From the NCBI GenBank assembly GCA_964549995.1, contig CAZJXF010000005.1, forward strand, positions 1 to 51,907: a stretch of DNA of 51,907 bases, given 5' to 3'. The position numbers and the translations under genes are program-made. Under the pieces are notes generated by a model. The model worked only from the letters and a program-made list of their open reading frames with translations. It made no database searches and was not told where the DNA came from. Positions 18,754 to 27,123 of this stretch are shown here, one piece after another; position 1 is the stretch's first letter, and each line of letters starts with the position of its first letter. The stretch comes from Desulfatirhabdium sp964549995 (lineage in GTDB: Bacteria > Desulfobacterota > Desulfobacteria > Desulfobacterales > Desulfatirhabdiaceae).

Positions 18754-19272
18754 ATGGCATCTGTCGCTCAAACGCTCAGCAAGGCCGTCAGTGAGATGAC
18801 CAGCAAGGAAGGAAAATACCTGACCTTTACGCTTGCCAACGAGGAATACGGCATCGGTATTTTGAAAATCAAGGAAATCATCGGAATGATGCCCATTACG
18901 TCGGTCCCGAGAACGCCACCGTTTGTCAAAGGTGTGATCAATCTGCGTGGAAAAGTCATTCCGGTCGTGGATCTCCGCCTCAAATTCGGTATGCAGCCGA
19001 TGGATTATACAGACCGCACCTGTATCATCGTCGTTGAAATCTCCGGACAGAGCGGATCCCTGATCATCGGCATCGTCGTGGATTCGGTATCCGAAGTATT
19101 GAACATCAAGGAAGAAGATATCGAAAATACCCCGACCTTCGGTGTCCGGGTCAACACGGATTATATCATGGGAATGGCGAAGATGGGAGGGGGAGTGAAA
19201 ATCCTGTTGGATATCGACAAGGTGCTGAGCACTCAGGAAATCGTCAATCTGGAGGCGGACCGATCGGTATGA
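18754..19272 (+). CDS. cheW: Chemotaxis coupling protein CheW
   Basis: Scaffold protein that links MCP receptors to CheA; 172 residues. CheW/SH3-like signatures are YLTFTLANEEYGIGILKIKE, PRTPPFVKGVINLRGKVIPV and VVDLRLKFGM, then GIVVDSVSEVL. The start at 18754 is fixed by AAAGGAG 6 nt upstream; the frame opens 30 nt earlier. It lies 106 nt after the MCP gene on the same strand, so co-transcription from the FliA promoter at 16536 is likely. No other stand-alone CheW is in the window. A GATC-rich palindrome begins 4 nt after its stop. Confidence 0.96.
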   Translation: MASVAQTLSKAVSEMTSKEGKYLTFTLANEEYGIGILKIKEIIGMMPITSVPRTPPFVKGVINLRGKVIPVVDLRLKFGMQPMDYTDRTCIIVVEISGQSGSLIIGIVVDSVSEVLNIKEEDIENTPTFGVRVNTDYIMGMAKMGGGVKILLDIDKVLSTQEIVNLEADRSV

Positions 19273-19276
19273 GTGG

Positions 19277-19322
19277 TCAGATTGGTCTGATCCGTCCGAT
19301 CGGTCGGATCAGACTGATCTGA
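19277..19322 (+). repeat. GATC-rich hairpin after cheW
   Basis: The arms at 19277-19294 (TCAGATTGGTCTGATCCG) and 19305-19322 are complementary at 16 of 18 positions with a 10-nt loop. From 19262 to 19338 there are seven GATC sites, and alternative pairings with the next GATCGG repeats are possible. It may act in termination. It has no U tract. Confidence 0.6.
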
Positions 19323-19361
19323 CGGATCGGACCGATCATTAGAGGAAGCTATCGATTTTTT

Positions 19362-19389
19362 GGGGCAAACCCCTGACAGGGTTTGCCCC
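19362..19389. repeat. 11-bp perfect hairpin between convergent cheW and cheD
   Basis: GGGGCAAACCC, a 6-nt loop, then GGGTTTGCCCC. Six T precede it on the plus strand and no U tract follows it on either strand. It is therefore not a standard intrinsic terminator. Confidence 0.5.
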
Positions 19390-19518
19390 CGGAGTTTCGT
19401 TGAACGACCCGGCTGGGCGGTTCAGCCGATTTGATACCGAACAGGCGACATCCATGGGGAAAACGAGGGTCCCACGTCACCTCGTAATGGATACAGCGCG
19501 CGCAGGAAATCGGTTCAC

Positions 19519-20031
19519 TCATCGTCTTCCCTCGTAGGGATACCAGTCCGATTGACGCAGCTTTTCCGCTCGGTAGACGGCGATTTCGTTGGTATGGGAT
19601 GCAAAGACGATTTTCCGGCCCTTCTCTCCGCCGACATCTTCACTCGTTACGGCGATGCGATAGCGTGCCAACACCCGCCTGGCCATTCGCACGTTTTCCT
19701 CTCCGATATTGCGTGTACTCAGATCCTTTCGATGCGCTCCCCCGAAAATCTGAGCCTCCAGATGTTTGATCTTGCTTCCGGATTCCGTCATCATTCGGAT
19801 CAGGGTAATTAGGGCTACATTTCCATAACGGGTTGTCGCCTCGGCAGGATTGGAAGTTGCCGGAAACTGGAAATGACTCATTCCCCCCACCTTGCGCTTT
19901 CTGTCGTAAATGCACACCCCGACGCAGGAACCGAGAACAACCGAAATCAGGGTCGGCGCTGCCGGTAGAACCACATAGCCGGGTTCCAAGAAATAATTGA
20001 CTGCTGTAACTTCTTTGGTTTCTGAATTCAT
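19519..20031 (-). CDS. cheD: Chemotaxis protein CheD, paralogue 1
   Basis: Receptor-glutamine deamidase family, 170 residues. The catalytic cysteine sits in LGSCVGVCIYD and the histidine in GGMSHFQFP. The third catalytic position, Thr in Thermotoga CheD (six residues before the Cys), is Ser here (ISVVLGSC). GGAHRKD and IGEENVRMARRVL are also family-typical. The frame opens at a TTG at 20046; the ATG at 20031 is preferred although no clear ribosome site precedes it. It is the last gene of the long minus-strand motility block. A second cheD lies at 28509. Confidence 0.9.
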   Translation of the reverse strand: MNSETKEVTAVNYFLEPGYVVLPAAPTLISVVLGSCVGVCIYDRKRKVGGMSHFQFPATSNPAEATTRYGNVALITLIRMMTESGSKIKHLEAQIFGGAHRKDLSTRNIGEENVRMARRVLARYRIAVTSEDVGGEKGRKIVFASHTNEIAVYRAEKLRQSDWYPYEGRR

Positions 20032-20051
20032 GGAACGCTTCAACAATAGCC

Positions 20052-20540
20052 TCAGGGAACCCCAGGCCCCTTTCTGCTGTCAACCACGATCCCCATCTGC
20101 TCGAGCATCAGCCAGGCCCGCTCTCGATCCTGAGTTTGGGTCGATTCGGCGGAAACCTGGATGATCGCCTGGATGATCTCATCGCTCATGCCTGCCCGCT
20201 TCAATGCCACAATATCCTCCACTGTCGACATCCGAAGGGGTTGCACTTCTTTTCCATATACGACCGGCTGCCGATTTTTCAAGAAAGACCGCTCCTTGAC
20301 AAGAAGTCGGATCGTTTCGTTGGAAAGCCTGGCCTGTTTCTTGAGAGCGATCAGTTCATCCACGGTAAAGGCAACCGTTTCGATGACTTTCTCTTCAATA
20401 ATGGTGGCGAGTGCGGCACCGTCGATGCCTGCAGCAGTCAAGCGCTGGATATCCGTTGCTCGGATAGCAAGCGCCTGTTGCGGGCCGGCGATCAGCAGCA
20501 GCCCTATCCAGGTAAGGTATATGTATGCCACCGGTCTCAT
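20052..20540 (-). CDS. Small exported protein with repeated helical motif
   Basis: Unrecognised protein of 162 residues with a signal peptide (YLTWIGLLLIAGPQQALA). Mature repeats resemble VDELIALKKQARLSNETIRLL and VEDIVALKRAGMSDEIIQAI, about 60 residues apart, with an earlier weaker unit ATDIQRLTAAGIDGAALATI. Such D-[IL]-x-x-L-x-x-[AG]-G-[LM] units occur in other periplasmic proteins of these bacteria, but the function is unknown. Its ATG overlaps the flgL stop codon (ATGA), which couples it to flagellar expression. Confidence 0.8.
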   Translation of the reverse strand: MRPVAYIYLTWIGLLLIAGPQQALAIRATDIQRLTAAGIDGAALATIIEEKVIETVAFTVDELIALKKQARLSNETIRLLVKERSFLKNRQPVVYGKEVQPLRMSTVEDIVALKRAGMSDEIIQAIIQVSAESTQTQDRERAWLMLEQMGIVVDSRKGPGVP

Positions 20541-21421
20541 CGTAGAAAATCCACCAGGCTTTGCTGGAATACTTTTGCGGAAACCGCCAGTGAAGCCTCA
20601 TAGGCCGTCTGCCAACTGTTCAGCTGGGCGATGGCTTCGGCCATATCGACATCTTCTACATTCGACAGACTCTGGGTGACATTCAGTTGAACACTGTCCC
20701 AGTATCCGGCGGTCGTATCGAGGCGGCCAAGCTTCACGCCGATATCGGCTCGGGCATCGATGACTTGGTTCAATGCCTGATCGACACTTCCGAGAGAGCC
20801 CCGAACGGTTTCGATATCGTCGCTCTGCAGGGCCGTCATGACATCCGTCAGAAGCTTCACCGTATCGACGTCTCGATTGAAGGCCATCTTGCCATTGGCA
20901 TTCGTGGTCATGGTCACACCGGGGGCGATCATGGTCGAAAACTCCCCATCGTTCCCCTGAAATGCCGGGGCATCGCTGGAAGCGTCATATGGAGGCAGCG
21001 AGGTCTGGGTTCCTCCGAACAGATACCGATCCCCGATCTTTGTGTTGGCCAATTGCAGAATCGTATCTCGAATCTGTCGGATTTCTTCTGCAGCGATCTT
21101 TCGGGTATCGGCCGTCGCCGTATCGGTAACCTGCGAGAGCAACAGCTCCTTCACCCGGGTGACTTGTTCGGTAACCTCGGTCAGATTCGATTCCGCCAGG
21201 TTGAGTTCCGTCTGAGCGTTTCCGATGTTGCGGCTATACTGATCGATGGAAGCCAGGGCTTTACGATATTCGGCGATTCGACCGATGGCTGCCGGGTCAT
21301 CCGAAGGCCGATTCACCCGTTTCCCACTGGAAACGGTTTCCTGAAGCCGATAGACGTTTTCGGCGTTTTTCGCAAGATGTCGCTGAACTCCGTTCCCGAT
21401 CATGCTATTCGTGATACGCAT
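20537..21421 (-). CDS. flgL: Flagellar hook-associated protein 3 (hook-filament junction)
   Basis: FlgL of 294 residues, one of the two proteins joining hook and filament, exported by the flagellar type III system. It has the flagellin-like N-terminus MRITNSMIGNGVQRHLAKNA, the VNRPSDDPAAIGRIAEYR motif, and the matching C-terminal helix ending NSWQTAYEASLAVSAKVFQQ. The start is set by GGAGGAG about 8 nt upstream. It follows motB and not flgK, its usual neighbour, which lies 2.5 kb upstream in the same block. Confidence 0.96.
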   Translation of the reverse strand: MRITNSMIGNGVQRHLAKNAENVYRLQETVSSGKRVNRPSDDPAAIGRIAEYRKALASIDQYSRNIGNAQTELNLAESNLTEVTEQVTRVKELLLSQVTDTATADTRKIAAEEIRQIRDTILQLANTKIGDRYLFGGTQTSLPPYDASSDAPAFQGNDGEFSTMIAPGVTMTTNANGKMAFNRDVDTVKLLTDVMTALQSDDIETVRGSLGSVDQALNQVIDARADIGVKLGRLDTTAGYWDSVQLNVTQSLSNVEDVDMAEAIAQLNSWQTAYEASLAVSAKVFQQSLVDFLR

Positions 21422-21462
21422 TGCTTTTCTCCTCCTTCGGAAACAGATTCGATCCAGACAGA

Positions 21463-22281
21463 TTAGGGTTTTGGAAGATTGATTTCAGCAGGAGAAATGA
21501 CCTTCACCTGTTTCGGTTGATCAAAAATGAGAATACTGATCCTGCGGTTCCTCGGATCGCTCGGGTTCTCCGCAATCAGGGGCTGGGTGTCTGCAAACCC
21601 GGTGACCCGCATCAAGCGGCTTACCGGAAACCCGTTGCGTTCCATTTCTTTCCGGGCTGCAGAGGCTCTTTCCGTAGAGAGTTCCCAATTGCTGTAATGG
21701 GACGAGGAGTATCCCAACGCATCCGTGTGTCCCTCGATGGCGATTTTTCGGTCCCCTTCCCGGATGACGCGCGTCAATACACTCAATATTCGCTTGCCGT
21801 TTTCCGTCATGACCGCACTTCCCAAAGGAAACATGGCACTCGAGGATTTTTCGACGATTTCCACTCGGACCCCGTTTTCAAACAGGTTGACGAGAATCTG
21901 GTCCTTGACGTCAGCCAGCTTGGCCTCGATTTCCTGTTTGAGCGCCTCTTCAAAAGCCTTCCGTCTCTGAACCTCGATTTCCGTTCCTTCCTCGTCGATT
22001 TCCACTTTGCCGAAGGTTTGCTCGTCCATCGGGCTGACTTTCAATGTCATGTGGCTTTGGACGAAGGAAAGCCCTCCCTTATCGAACAAGTTGAAGTGTT
22101 TGAAATAATAAGAGACACCGGCCCGCTTTTCCGGGGAGACCATCGTCACCAGCCACATCAGCAGAAAGAAGGCCATCATGGCCGTCACGAAATCGGCATA
22201 GGCCACCTTCCAGCTGCCGCCATGATGACCGCCATGCACGACCTTCTTCACTTTCTTGACGATTATTGGCTGCCCTTCCAT
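21463..22281 (-). CDS. motB: Flagellar stator protein MotB
   Basis: MotB of 272 residues. After a basic, histidine-containing N-terminus (KKVKKVVHGGHHGG) comes the single membrane helix with the proton-carrying Asp in YADFVTAMMAFFLLMWL. The C-terminal OmpA-like peptidoglycan-binding domain contains IAIEGHTDALGYS, NWELSTERASAARKEM and NRRISILI. The gene start overlaps the end of motA by 19 nt. The helix sequence looks proton-type rather than sodium-type (PomB). Confidence 0.95.
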   Translation of the reverse strand: MEGQPIIVKKVKKVVHGGHHGGSWKVAYADFVTAMMAFFLLMWLVTMVSPEKRAGVSYYFKHFNLFDKGGLSFVQSHMTLKVSPMDEQTFGKVEIDEEGTEIEVQRRKAFEEALKQEIEAKLADVKDQILVNLFENGVRVEIVEKSSSAMFPLGSAVMTENGKRILSVLTRVIREGDRKIAIEGHTDALGYSSSHYSNWELSTERASAARKEMERNGFPVSRLMRVTGFADTQPLIAENPSDPRNRRISILIFDQPKQVKVISPAEINLPKP

Positions 22282-23126
22282 TGTTTCAGCTCCTCGGCAA
22301 ATTCGTTGAAGCCTGGTCGGTCATCCGCCGGAATCGCCCTTCGGGCGGATTCGATAGCCGCCTGGGGAGCTACCCCCTGTGCCGTCTGGACGATGGCGAT
22401 CTTGATCACGTTCAGCATGCTGCTCTTGGCCTTGGCCTTGTGCTCGAGATTCGTTCCAATCGGCCCAAGAATCCCGTAACAGGAGAGAATTCCGATGAAG
22501 GTACCGACGAGTGCCGCTCCGATGCTATGCCCGAGTACTTCAGGGGGCTCACTGATCTTTCCCATCGTCAAAACGACACCCAGAACGGCTGCCACAATGC
22601 CCAACCCCGGAAGGGCATCGGCAACCCGCGTGATGGCTTCGGCCGAAGCGATATGGTCGTGATGCTGGGCTTCGATATCCACATCCATCAATTCTTCGAG
22701 CTCGTTCGGTGTCATGTTCGTCGAAATGATGGTCCTGAAATTATCGCAGATGAAATCGATGATATGATGATCGGAGCTGACCGTCTTGTATTTCGTGAAT
22801 GTCGCACTCTGGTGGGGATTGTCCACATCCTGTTCGATGGCGAGAAATCCTTCCCGCTTTACTTTCATGAAAATCTCGTTCAGGCAGAGCAGCAGCTCCA
22901 CATAATGGGTTTTACCGATATCGGGGGCCGTAAACACCTTGAGAGCATCCCGGATCGTCCCCGTGATGATCTTTTTCGGATTGGAAATGATAAACGATCC
23001 GATTGCCGCACCGAAAATGATCACCAATTCAGCAGGCTGAAAGAGCACGCTGAGGTTGCCGTGCTCCATCAAATAGCCGGCAACGATCATGCCAAGAACC
23101 ACGACGATTCCGATGATGACGAACAT
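22263..23126 (-). CDS. motA: Flagellar stator protein MotA
   Basis: MotA of 287 residues with four membrane helices; with MotB it forms the proton-driven torque generator. Visible are an N-terminal helix pair (FVIIGIVVVLGMIVAGYLM, LVIIFGAAIGSFII) and a cytoplasmic loop with KREG and DNFRTIISTN. Helix 3 carries the conserved proline (ADALPGLGIVAAVLGVVLTM) and helix 4 GAALVGTFIGILSCYG. The gene follows a 208-nt gap that includes a GACTACA direct-repeat run. No convincing promoter was found there. Confidence 0.96.
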   Translation of the reverse strand: MFVIIGIVVVLGMIVAGYLMEHGNLSVLFQPAELVIIFGAAIGSFIISNPKKIITGTIRDALKVFTAPDIGKTHYVELLLCLNEIFMKVKREGFLAIEQDVDNPHQSATFTKYKTVSSDHHIIDFICDNFRTIISTNMTPNELEELMDVDIEAQHHDHIASAEAITRVADALPGLGIVAAVLGVVLTMGKISEPPEVLGHSIGAALVGTFIGILSCYGILGPIGTNLEHKAKAKSSMLNVIKIAIVQTAQGVAPQAAIESARRAIPADDRPGFNEFAEELKQWKGSQ

Positions 23127-23284
23127 GCCCGGACATCCTATCCTGGATCCAATTGTTCGTGATTGTCCAACGGGTTATGAGAATACGCCTTGAAACAGCA
23201 ATCCTATCGAAAACCAGTTTGTCCTTCCAAGGAAATGACCATCAACTGGTTTTCCCCTGCCTTCTGACGTCTATCGTCGACCTC

Positions 23285-23325
23285 CTGACTACAGACTACA
23301 GACTACAGCCTTCAGACCTATTCTT
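23285..23325. repeat. ACAGACT-type short direct repeats before motA
   Basis: CTGACTACAGACTACAGACTACAGCCTTCAGACC shows three ACTACAG units in a row in the gap between the PilZ-like gene and motA. Confidence 0.7.
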
Positions 23326-23334
23326 TCCGGCAAT

Positions 23335-23907
23335 CTATTCCACTTGCGCCTTTCGCTTCCGAATCACTTCACGCTGTCGATTCATCGCATAAAATCGAAT
23401 CAGACGCAAGACGCTGTCATCCATGTCGATCCATCGTATCACGACATCCCACAGCCCCCTGGTTTCTTGACGAACGGAATGGACGACACCGGACACGAGG
23501 ATATAGGTCGGAGGCACAACGGGAAGCCGAATACGCATCCGCCATCGTTGCAGCAGCGTCGAAGCCGTACGCATCCGGATCCGGATGCCGTGTTCATTGA
23601 GAACGACCGGTAATTCCTCAAAAGCGATCGGTGAACCGCTTCGCCGTAGGGCCCAATCCAGCAACACGTCAAGCTTGCGCTCGATTGCAACCAGTTTCTG
23701 CCATACAACCTCGCTCACACCTTCGGCTGCAAGCTCATCAGGCCGCAACGGTTCTCCATCACTGCCGGTAAGCGGCTCGATTCCCGCCCGGGGTGTAGGG
23801 TCATCCGCATCGAGCCGTTCCATGGCGATCGGCAGTACATCCTGAAAGAGGATCGGGAAAAGCTCCTCGGCGGCTGTCTCATCTGGAATATCGGATGGCA
23901 AGGGCAT
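23335..23907 (-). CDS. Atypical PilZ-like protein between flgK and motA
   Basis: This 190-residue protein has an acidic N-terminus, a helix VWQKLVAIERKLDVLLDWAL and then a beta-rich part (VLNEHGIRIRMRT, IRLPVVPPTYILVSGVVHSV). It ends with MDDSVLRLIRFYAMNRQREV. The helix resembles the element before atypical, tetrameric PilZ domains. The C-terminal segment resembles the last strand-helix of PilZ proteins. The RxxxR c-di-GMP signature is missing. Its start overlaps the flgK stop (TGATG), so it belongs to the flagellar operon. A structural or regulatory role in motility is inferred from position. Confidence 0.75.
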   Translation of the reverse strand: MPLPSDIPDETAAEELFPILFQDVLPIAMERLDADDPTPRAGIEPLTGSDGEPLRPDELAAEGVSEVVWQKLVAIERKLDVLLDWALRRSGSPIAFEELPVVLNEHGIRIRMRTASTLLQRWRMRIRLPVVPPTYILVSGVVHSVRQETRGLWDVVIRWIDMDDSVLRLIRFYAMNRQREVIRKRKAQVE

Positions 23908-25301
23908 CAGACCATGTTCACCAAATCCTGCATCATTTGATTAACCGTAGTGATCAACCGGGCGGAAGCCGCATACCCTTGTTGAAACTGAATCAAACTG
24001 GCCATCTCTTCATCGAGGGATACCCCGGATAGGGAATCGCGGAAATTCTGCAGCTGAGCCACTACGGCTTGCTGGTAGGAAAGGCTCTGGGAAGCTTCCT
24101 GTACGCTCTGACCCGCCTGAGCTGCAGTCAGTGCGGCATATTGGCTGAAGGTAGCGGAGTCGAGATCCGCAATGGATTGATTTTCCAAGGCAGCCATCGC
24201 CAAAGCGTTACGGTTGTCAGCCGGAAGGGTATCGTCCGTGGTATCGGCCGCCGCTGCTGCGATCTTCCCCGGGTCATTTTCGATATCCGGATTGACCGAC
24301 AAGTCGGCGGCACCAGTTCCGATAAAAAAATCCAACCCACTGGTGCCATCCAATCCCCTTCCAGCCTGGTGCAACCCATTCACCGAATGCATCCATGCAC
24401 GCGCAAGAGTATCCAACCGATCGAGGCCATTCCGGATGGTTTCATCTCGACTCTCGATCCAACCCTTCATCTTTCCAGCACCGATCCGATCGGTGATCGC
24501 TGTACCCGGATCGCTGCTCCAGGCAACGTCGGCCAATCCATCCCCTCTGTCCAAAGCAACGAGTTTTCCTTCCGGCGGTCGACCGACCAGCACCTTGTCA
24601 TCTCCCAGTGTCACCGTCACGAGACCTTCCGGAGATTCATTCGTCGTAAAATCGATGTATTCCGCAAGATCGGCAAGAAGGGCGTCCCGCTTGTCCTCCA
24701 GATCGTTCGGATTCTGTCCCCTTTGTTTCATCCGGACAATCTGGTCGTTCAACTGGTTCAAATTTTGGGCGATGCTATTGATGGTGCTGATGCCATCCCG
24801 GATCTGACCATCCACATCCCGTTGGAGCGCTGAAAGGCTGTCGTGGTATTGTTTCATCCCGAGGGCGGCATCCTGGGCCTTTCCAATGACGGCAAGCCGT
24901 TCGGCATATCCGGATGGATGCGCTGCAAGGTCTTGCCAGGCGTTGAAAAACGCCCCGATCCGACTGGAAAGGCCTGTATCCTCCGTTTCCGGATAAACGG
25001 CTTCCACCTGCCGCGCCACCTCTTGCTGAGCCACCCATCGGTATTGTTCCTGAAGAGCGGTATTCAGCCGATTGTTCAGAAAGCGGTCATACACCCGTTG
25101 AACGGTCTTCAAAGAAACGCCGGAGCCGAGCATGCCTTCGGGATAGGCGGTGATGGGAGCCTTGGTTTCCAGCACCACCCGCTGCCTGGAGTAGTTCGGG
25201 GTATTCACATTGGAGATGTTGTGCCCTGTTACGGCAATGGCGCCTTGGTGGGCCACCAGTGCATCTCTGCCGATCCACAAGGACTGATTGATCGTGGTCA
25301 T
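23907..25301 (-). CDS. flgK: Flagellar hook-associated protein 1
   Basis: FlgK of 464 residues, the first hook-filament junction protein. The N-terminal signature is GRDALVAHQGAIAVTGHNIS followed by NVNTPNYSRQRVV. The C-terminal signature is VSLDEEMASLIQFQQGYAAS followed by ARLITTVNQMMQDLVNMV. It lies 24 nt after cheB and has GGAGGAAG before its start. Its position behind the chemotaxis genes and not behind flgN is unusual. Confidence 0.96.
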   Translation of the reverse strand: MTTINQSLWIGRDALVAHQGAIAVTGHNISNVNTPNYSRQRVVLETKAPITAYPEGMLGSGVSLKTVQRVYDRFLNNRLNTALQEQYRWVAQQEVARQVEAVYPETEDTGLSSRIGAFFNAWQDLAAHPSGYAERLAVIGKAQDAALGMKQYHDSLSALQRDVDGQIRDGISTINSIAQNLNQLNDQIVRMKQRGQNPNDLEDKRDALLADLAEYIDFTTNESPEGLVTVTLGDDKVLVGRPPEGKLVALDRGDGLADVAWSSDPGTAITDRIGAGKMKGWIESRDETIRNGLDRLDTLARAWMHSVNGLHQAGRGLDGTSGLDFFIGTGAADLSVNPDIENDPGKIAAAAADTTDDTLPADNRNALAMAALENQSIADLDSATFSQYAALTAAQAGQSVQEASQSLSYQQAVVAQLQNFRDSLSGVSLDEEMASLIQFQQGYAASARLITTVNQMMQDLVNMV

Positions 25302-25324
25302 ATCCCTTCCTCCTCTGCCGTCGT

Positions 25325-26380
25325 TCAGGCTCCCGGCGTCTTGCCATCCATCTGAAGGGCATCGATGATGGCAGCCGGAATCTTTTCTAAATCCACCACA
25401 CGGTCGGCAGCCCCCAACTTGATGGCTTCCTTGGGCATTCCAAACACCACACAGGTGGCCTCGCTCTGAGCGATCGTTGGCGCACCTGCCTGTTTCATCT
25501 CCAGAAGACCTTTGGCTCCGTCCGCCCCCATGCCGGTCAGCAGCACGCCGACGGCATTCTTGCCGGCAGCTGCAGCCACGGACTGAAACAGTACATCCAC
25601 GCTCGGACGCTGGTAATGGACCATCGGCCCGTTCTTGATCCGAACCAGATAATTGCCGCCGCTGCGCTGGAGCACCATGTGGCGATTCCCAGGCGCGATC
25701 AAGGCAACTCCAGGTGTAACGAAATCGTTGTCTTTCGCCTCCCGGACTTCCATCGGACAGATATCGTTCAGCCGTTTGGCGAAGGAAGACGTAAAATGTT
25801 CGGGCATATGTTGAACGATAACGGTTCCGGGCGATGTTCCCGGCATGCGGATGAGCACTTCTTCGATGGCTTTTGTGCCGCCGGTGGATGCACCGATGGC
25901 GATAATTTTGTGCGTGGTCTGGGAAAGCAATTTGCTTGACGAGATTCCGTTGTCATTGGACCGATCCGTGGCTGCCGGTTGGCGTCGAATCGTAGCCGTG
26001 GCGGCCGCCCGAATGGATCGGATGAGCTGCTGGGCCACATTCTGAGTGGAAAAGGCTGTTCCGGGTTTGGCCAGGACATCGACAGCACCCAGATCCAGCG
26101 CTTTGATAGCCAGCTCGCTGTTTTTGGGGGTCAGAGAGCTTAACACCACGACAGGCATCGGATAATGCTTCATCAGTTTCGCCAAAAACGAAAGTCCATC
26201 CATCCGAGGCATTTCCAAATCGAGGGTGAGCACATCGGGTCGTAACTTGGCGATCTTTTCCCGGGCGACATAGGGATCGACAGCCGTCCCGACGATTTCG
26301 ATGTCGCTGCATTTGGAAAGTTCTTCGGTCAAAATCTTCCGAACGATGGCCGAATCGTCCACGATGAGAACCTTGATCAT
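25325..26380 (-). CDS. cheB: Chemotaxis glutamate methylesterase CheB
   Basis: CheB of 351 residues removes methyl groups from MCP glutamates. The receiver domain has phospho-acceptor Asp54 (LTLDLEMPRMDG). The C-terminal esterase has Ser165 (IGASTGG), His191 (VIVQHMPEHFTSSFAKRL) and the aspartate of LTGMGADGAKG. The linker (about residues 125-155) is Ser/Asn-rich. It starts at ATG 26380. The upstream gap, 26381-26655, carries an inverted family A repeat and a GTGCGTAGTGCG run. Confidence 0.97.
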   Translation of the reverse strand: MIKVLIVDDSAIVRKILTEELSKCSDIEIVGTAVDPYVAREKIAKLRPDVLTLDLEMPRMDGLSFLAKLMKHYPMPVVVLSSLTPKNSELAIKALDLGAVDVLAKPGTAFSTQNVAQQLIRSIRAAATATIRRQPAATDRSNDNGISSSKLLSQTTHKIIAIGASTGGTKAIEEVLIRMPGTSPGTVIVQHMPEHFTSSFAKRLNDICPMEVREAKDNDFVTPGVALIAPGNRHMVLQRSGGNYLVRIKNGPMVHYQRPSVDVLFQSVAAAAGKNAVGVLLTGMGADGAKGLLEMKQAGAPTIAQSEATCVVFGMPKEAIKLGAADRVVDLEKIPAAIIDALQMDGKTPGA

Positions 26381-26415
26381 GAAGCCTTTTCCTTATCTTG
26401 AAAATCCGAGAGCCG

Positions 26416-26440
26416 CAGTGCGTAGTGCGTGATGCGTAGT
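26416..26440. repeat. GTGCGTAG-type short repeats upstream of cheB
   Basis: GTGCGTAGTGCGTGATGCGTAGTGC. On the other strand it reads GCACTACGCATC, the motif also found at the topA end (3692-3713) and past rng (10959-10981). Confidence 0.65.
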
Positions 26441-26529
26441 GCAAAAGTGCGAGACGCTCTGGCACATCATTTATGCAAAACTTGTTCCCGATAAATTTCC
26501 ATGGTGAAGGGCTTTAAGCCACATCCGGA

Positions 26530-26625
26530 AGTGCAAATCCTGTCTGTGAGGCGTACGTAAACGTACGCCTCAGCGACGAGGAATGCAGCACGACACAGCA
26601 TCCGGCCTTTTTGAGAGCCCATCAA
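26530..26625. repeat. Palindromic intergenic element, family A, copy 3 (inverted, diverged)
   Basis: This is the reverse orientation of the other family A copies. It keeps AGTGCAAATCCTG, the GGCGTACG/CGTACGCC palindrome and GCAGCACGACACAGCATCCG. It ends in a hybrid end, GGCCTTTTTGAGAGCCCATC. One terminal repeat is lost. It lies 31 nt past the cheX stop. Confidence 0.75.
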
Positions 26626-26655
26626 GCTCGCTGCAAGCCTCCAGAACAATGGGCA

Positions 26656-27123
26656 TCAACCAGCACTCTGAAAGAGCCAAAACATCCAGCTGCCGGAATC
26701 CAGATCCAGCATCACTTTCGCAAGGGGTTGCCGCACCTGCAGCAGAGCATTCAGCTCGATACGACTCATGGCAACAGGACTGGTGATATTGAACACCGCT
26801 TGCACCCCTGCAATTCGAGGAAGGAGATTCCCGCAGACGACGTTGAGCGTTTCTTTCAACGCGTCTTCCTTTTGTTCCGATACGATATCGTGCTCATCCA
26901 CGCCCAGCATACTGGCCGTCAATTCCGAAAGGGTTTCTTCGGCAGCCATTAAAACGAGTTTCCCAGAAAACGGACCGTGAAAGTCTACGGCGAGAATCCG
27001 AAATTCACCGTCGTCCGGCGGATCGAAATCGGCTCCTTCCGGGGTCGAAAACATGAAGGCCAACGACTCGAGCATTTCCGATGCGACTTCCATCAGCGTG
27101 GCATGGATGGCTTTTGCTGTCAT
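26656..27123 (-). CDS. cheX: CheX-type chemotaxis phosphatase
   Basis: CheC/CheX/FliY-family protein of 155 residues. The active-site helix reads DALKETLNVVCGNLLPRIAG, with the conserved Glu and Asn three positions apart. Flanking segments (GEFRILAVDFHGPFSGKLVL; AAEETLSELTASMLG) match the beta-alpha fold of the family. It would dephosphorylate CheY-P, and no CheZ is seen in the window. Its ATG overlaps the cheY stop codon (ATGA), which strongly supports that partnership. Confidence 0.85.
   Translation of the reverse strand: MTAKAIHATLMEVASEMLESLAFMFSTPEGADFDPPDDGEFRILAVDFHGPFSGKLVLMAAEETLSELTASMLGVDEHDIVSEQKEDALKETLNVVCGNLLPRIAGVQAVFNITSPVAMSRIELNALLQVRQPLAKVMLDLDSGSWMFWLFQSAG

Noticed and set aside
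23190..23240. TTCGATAG as a FliA -10 box for motA
   Set aside because: No AAAG-like -35 element occurs 11 nt upstream.
26459..26480. TGGCAC resembling a sigma54 -24 box before cheB
   Set aside because: GG to GC spacing is 12 nt, not 10, and the orientation is away from cheB.
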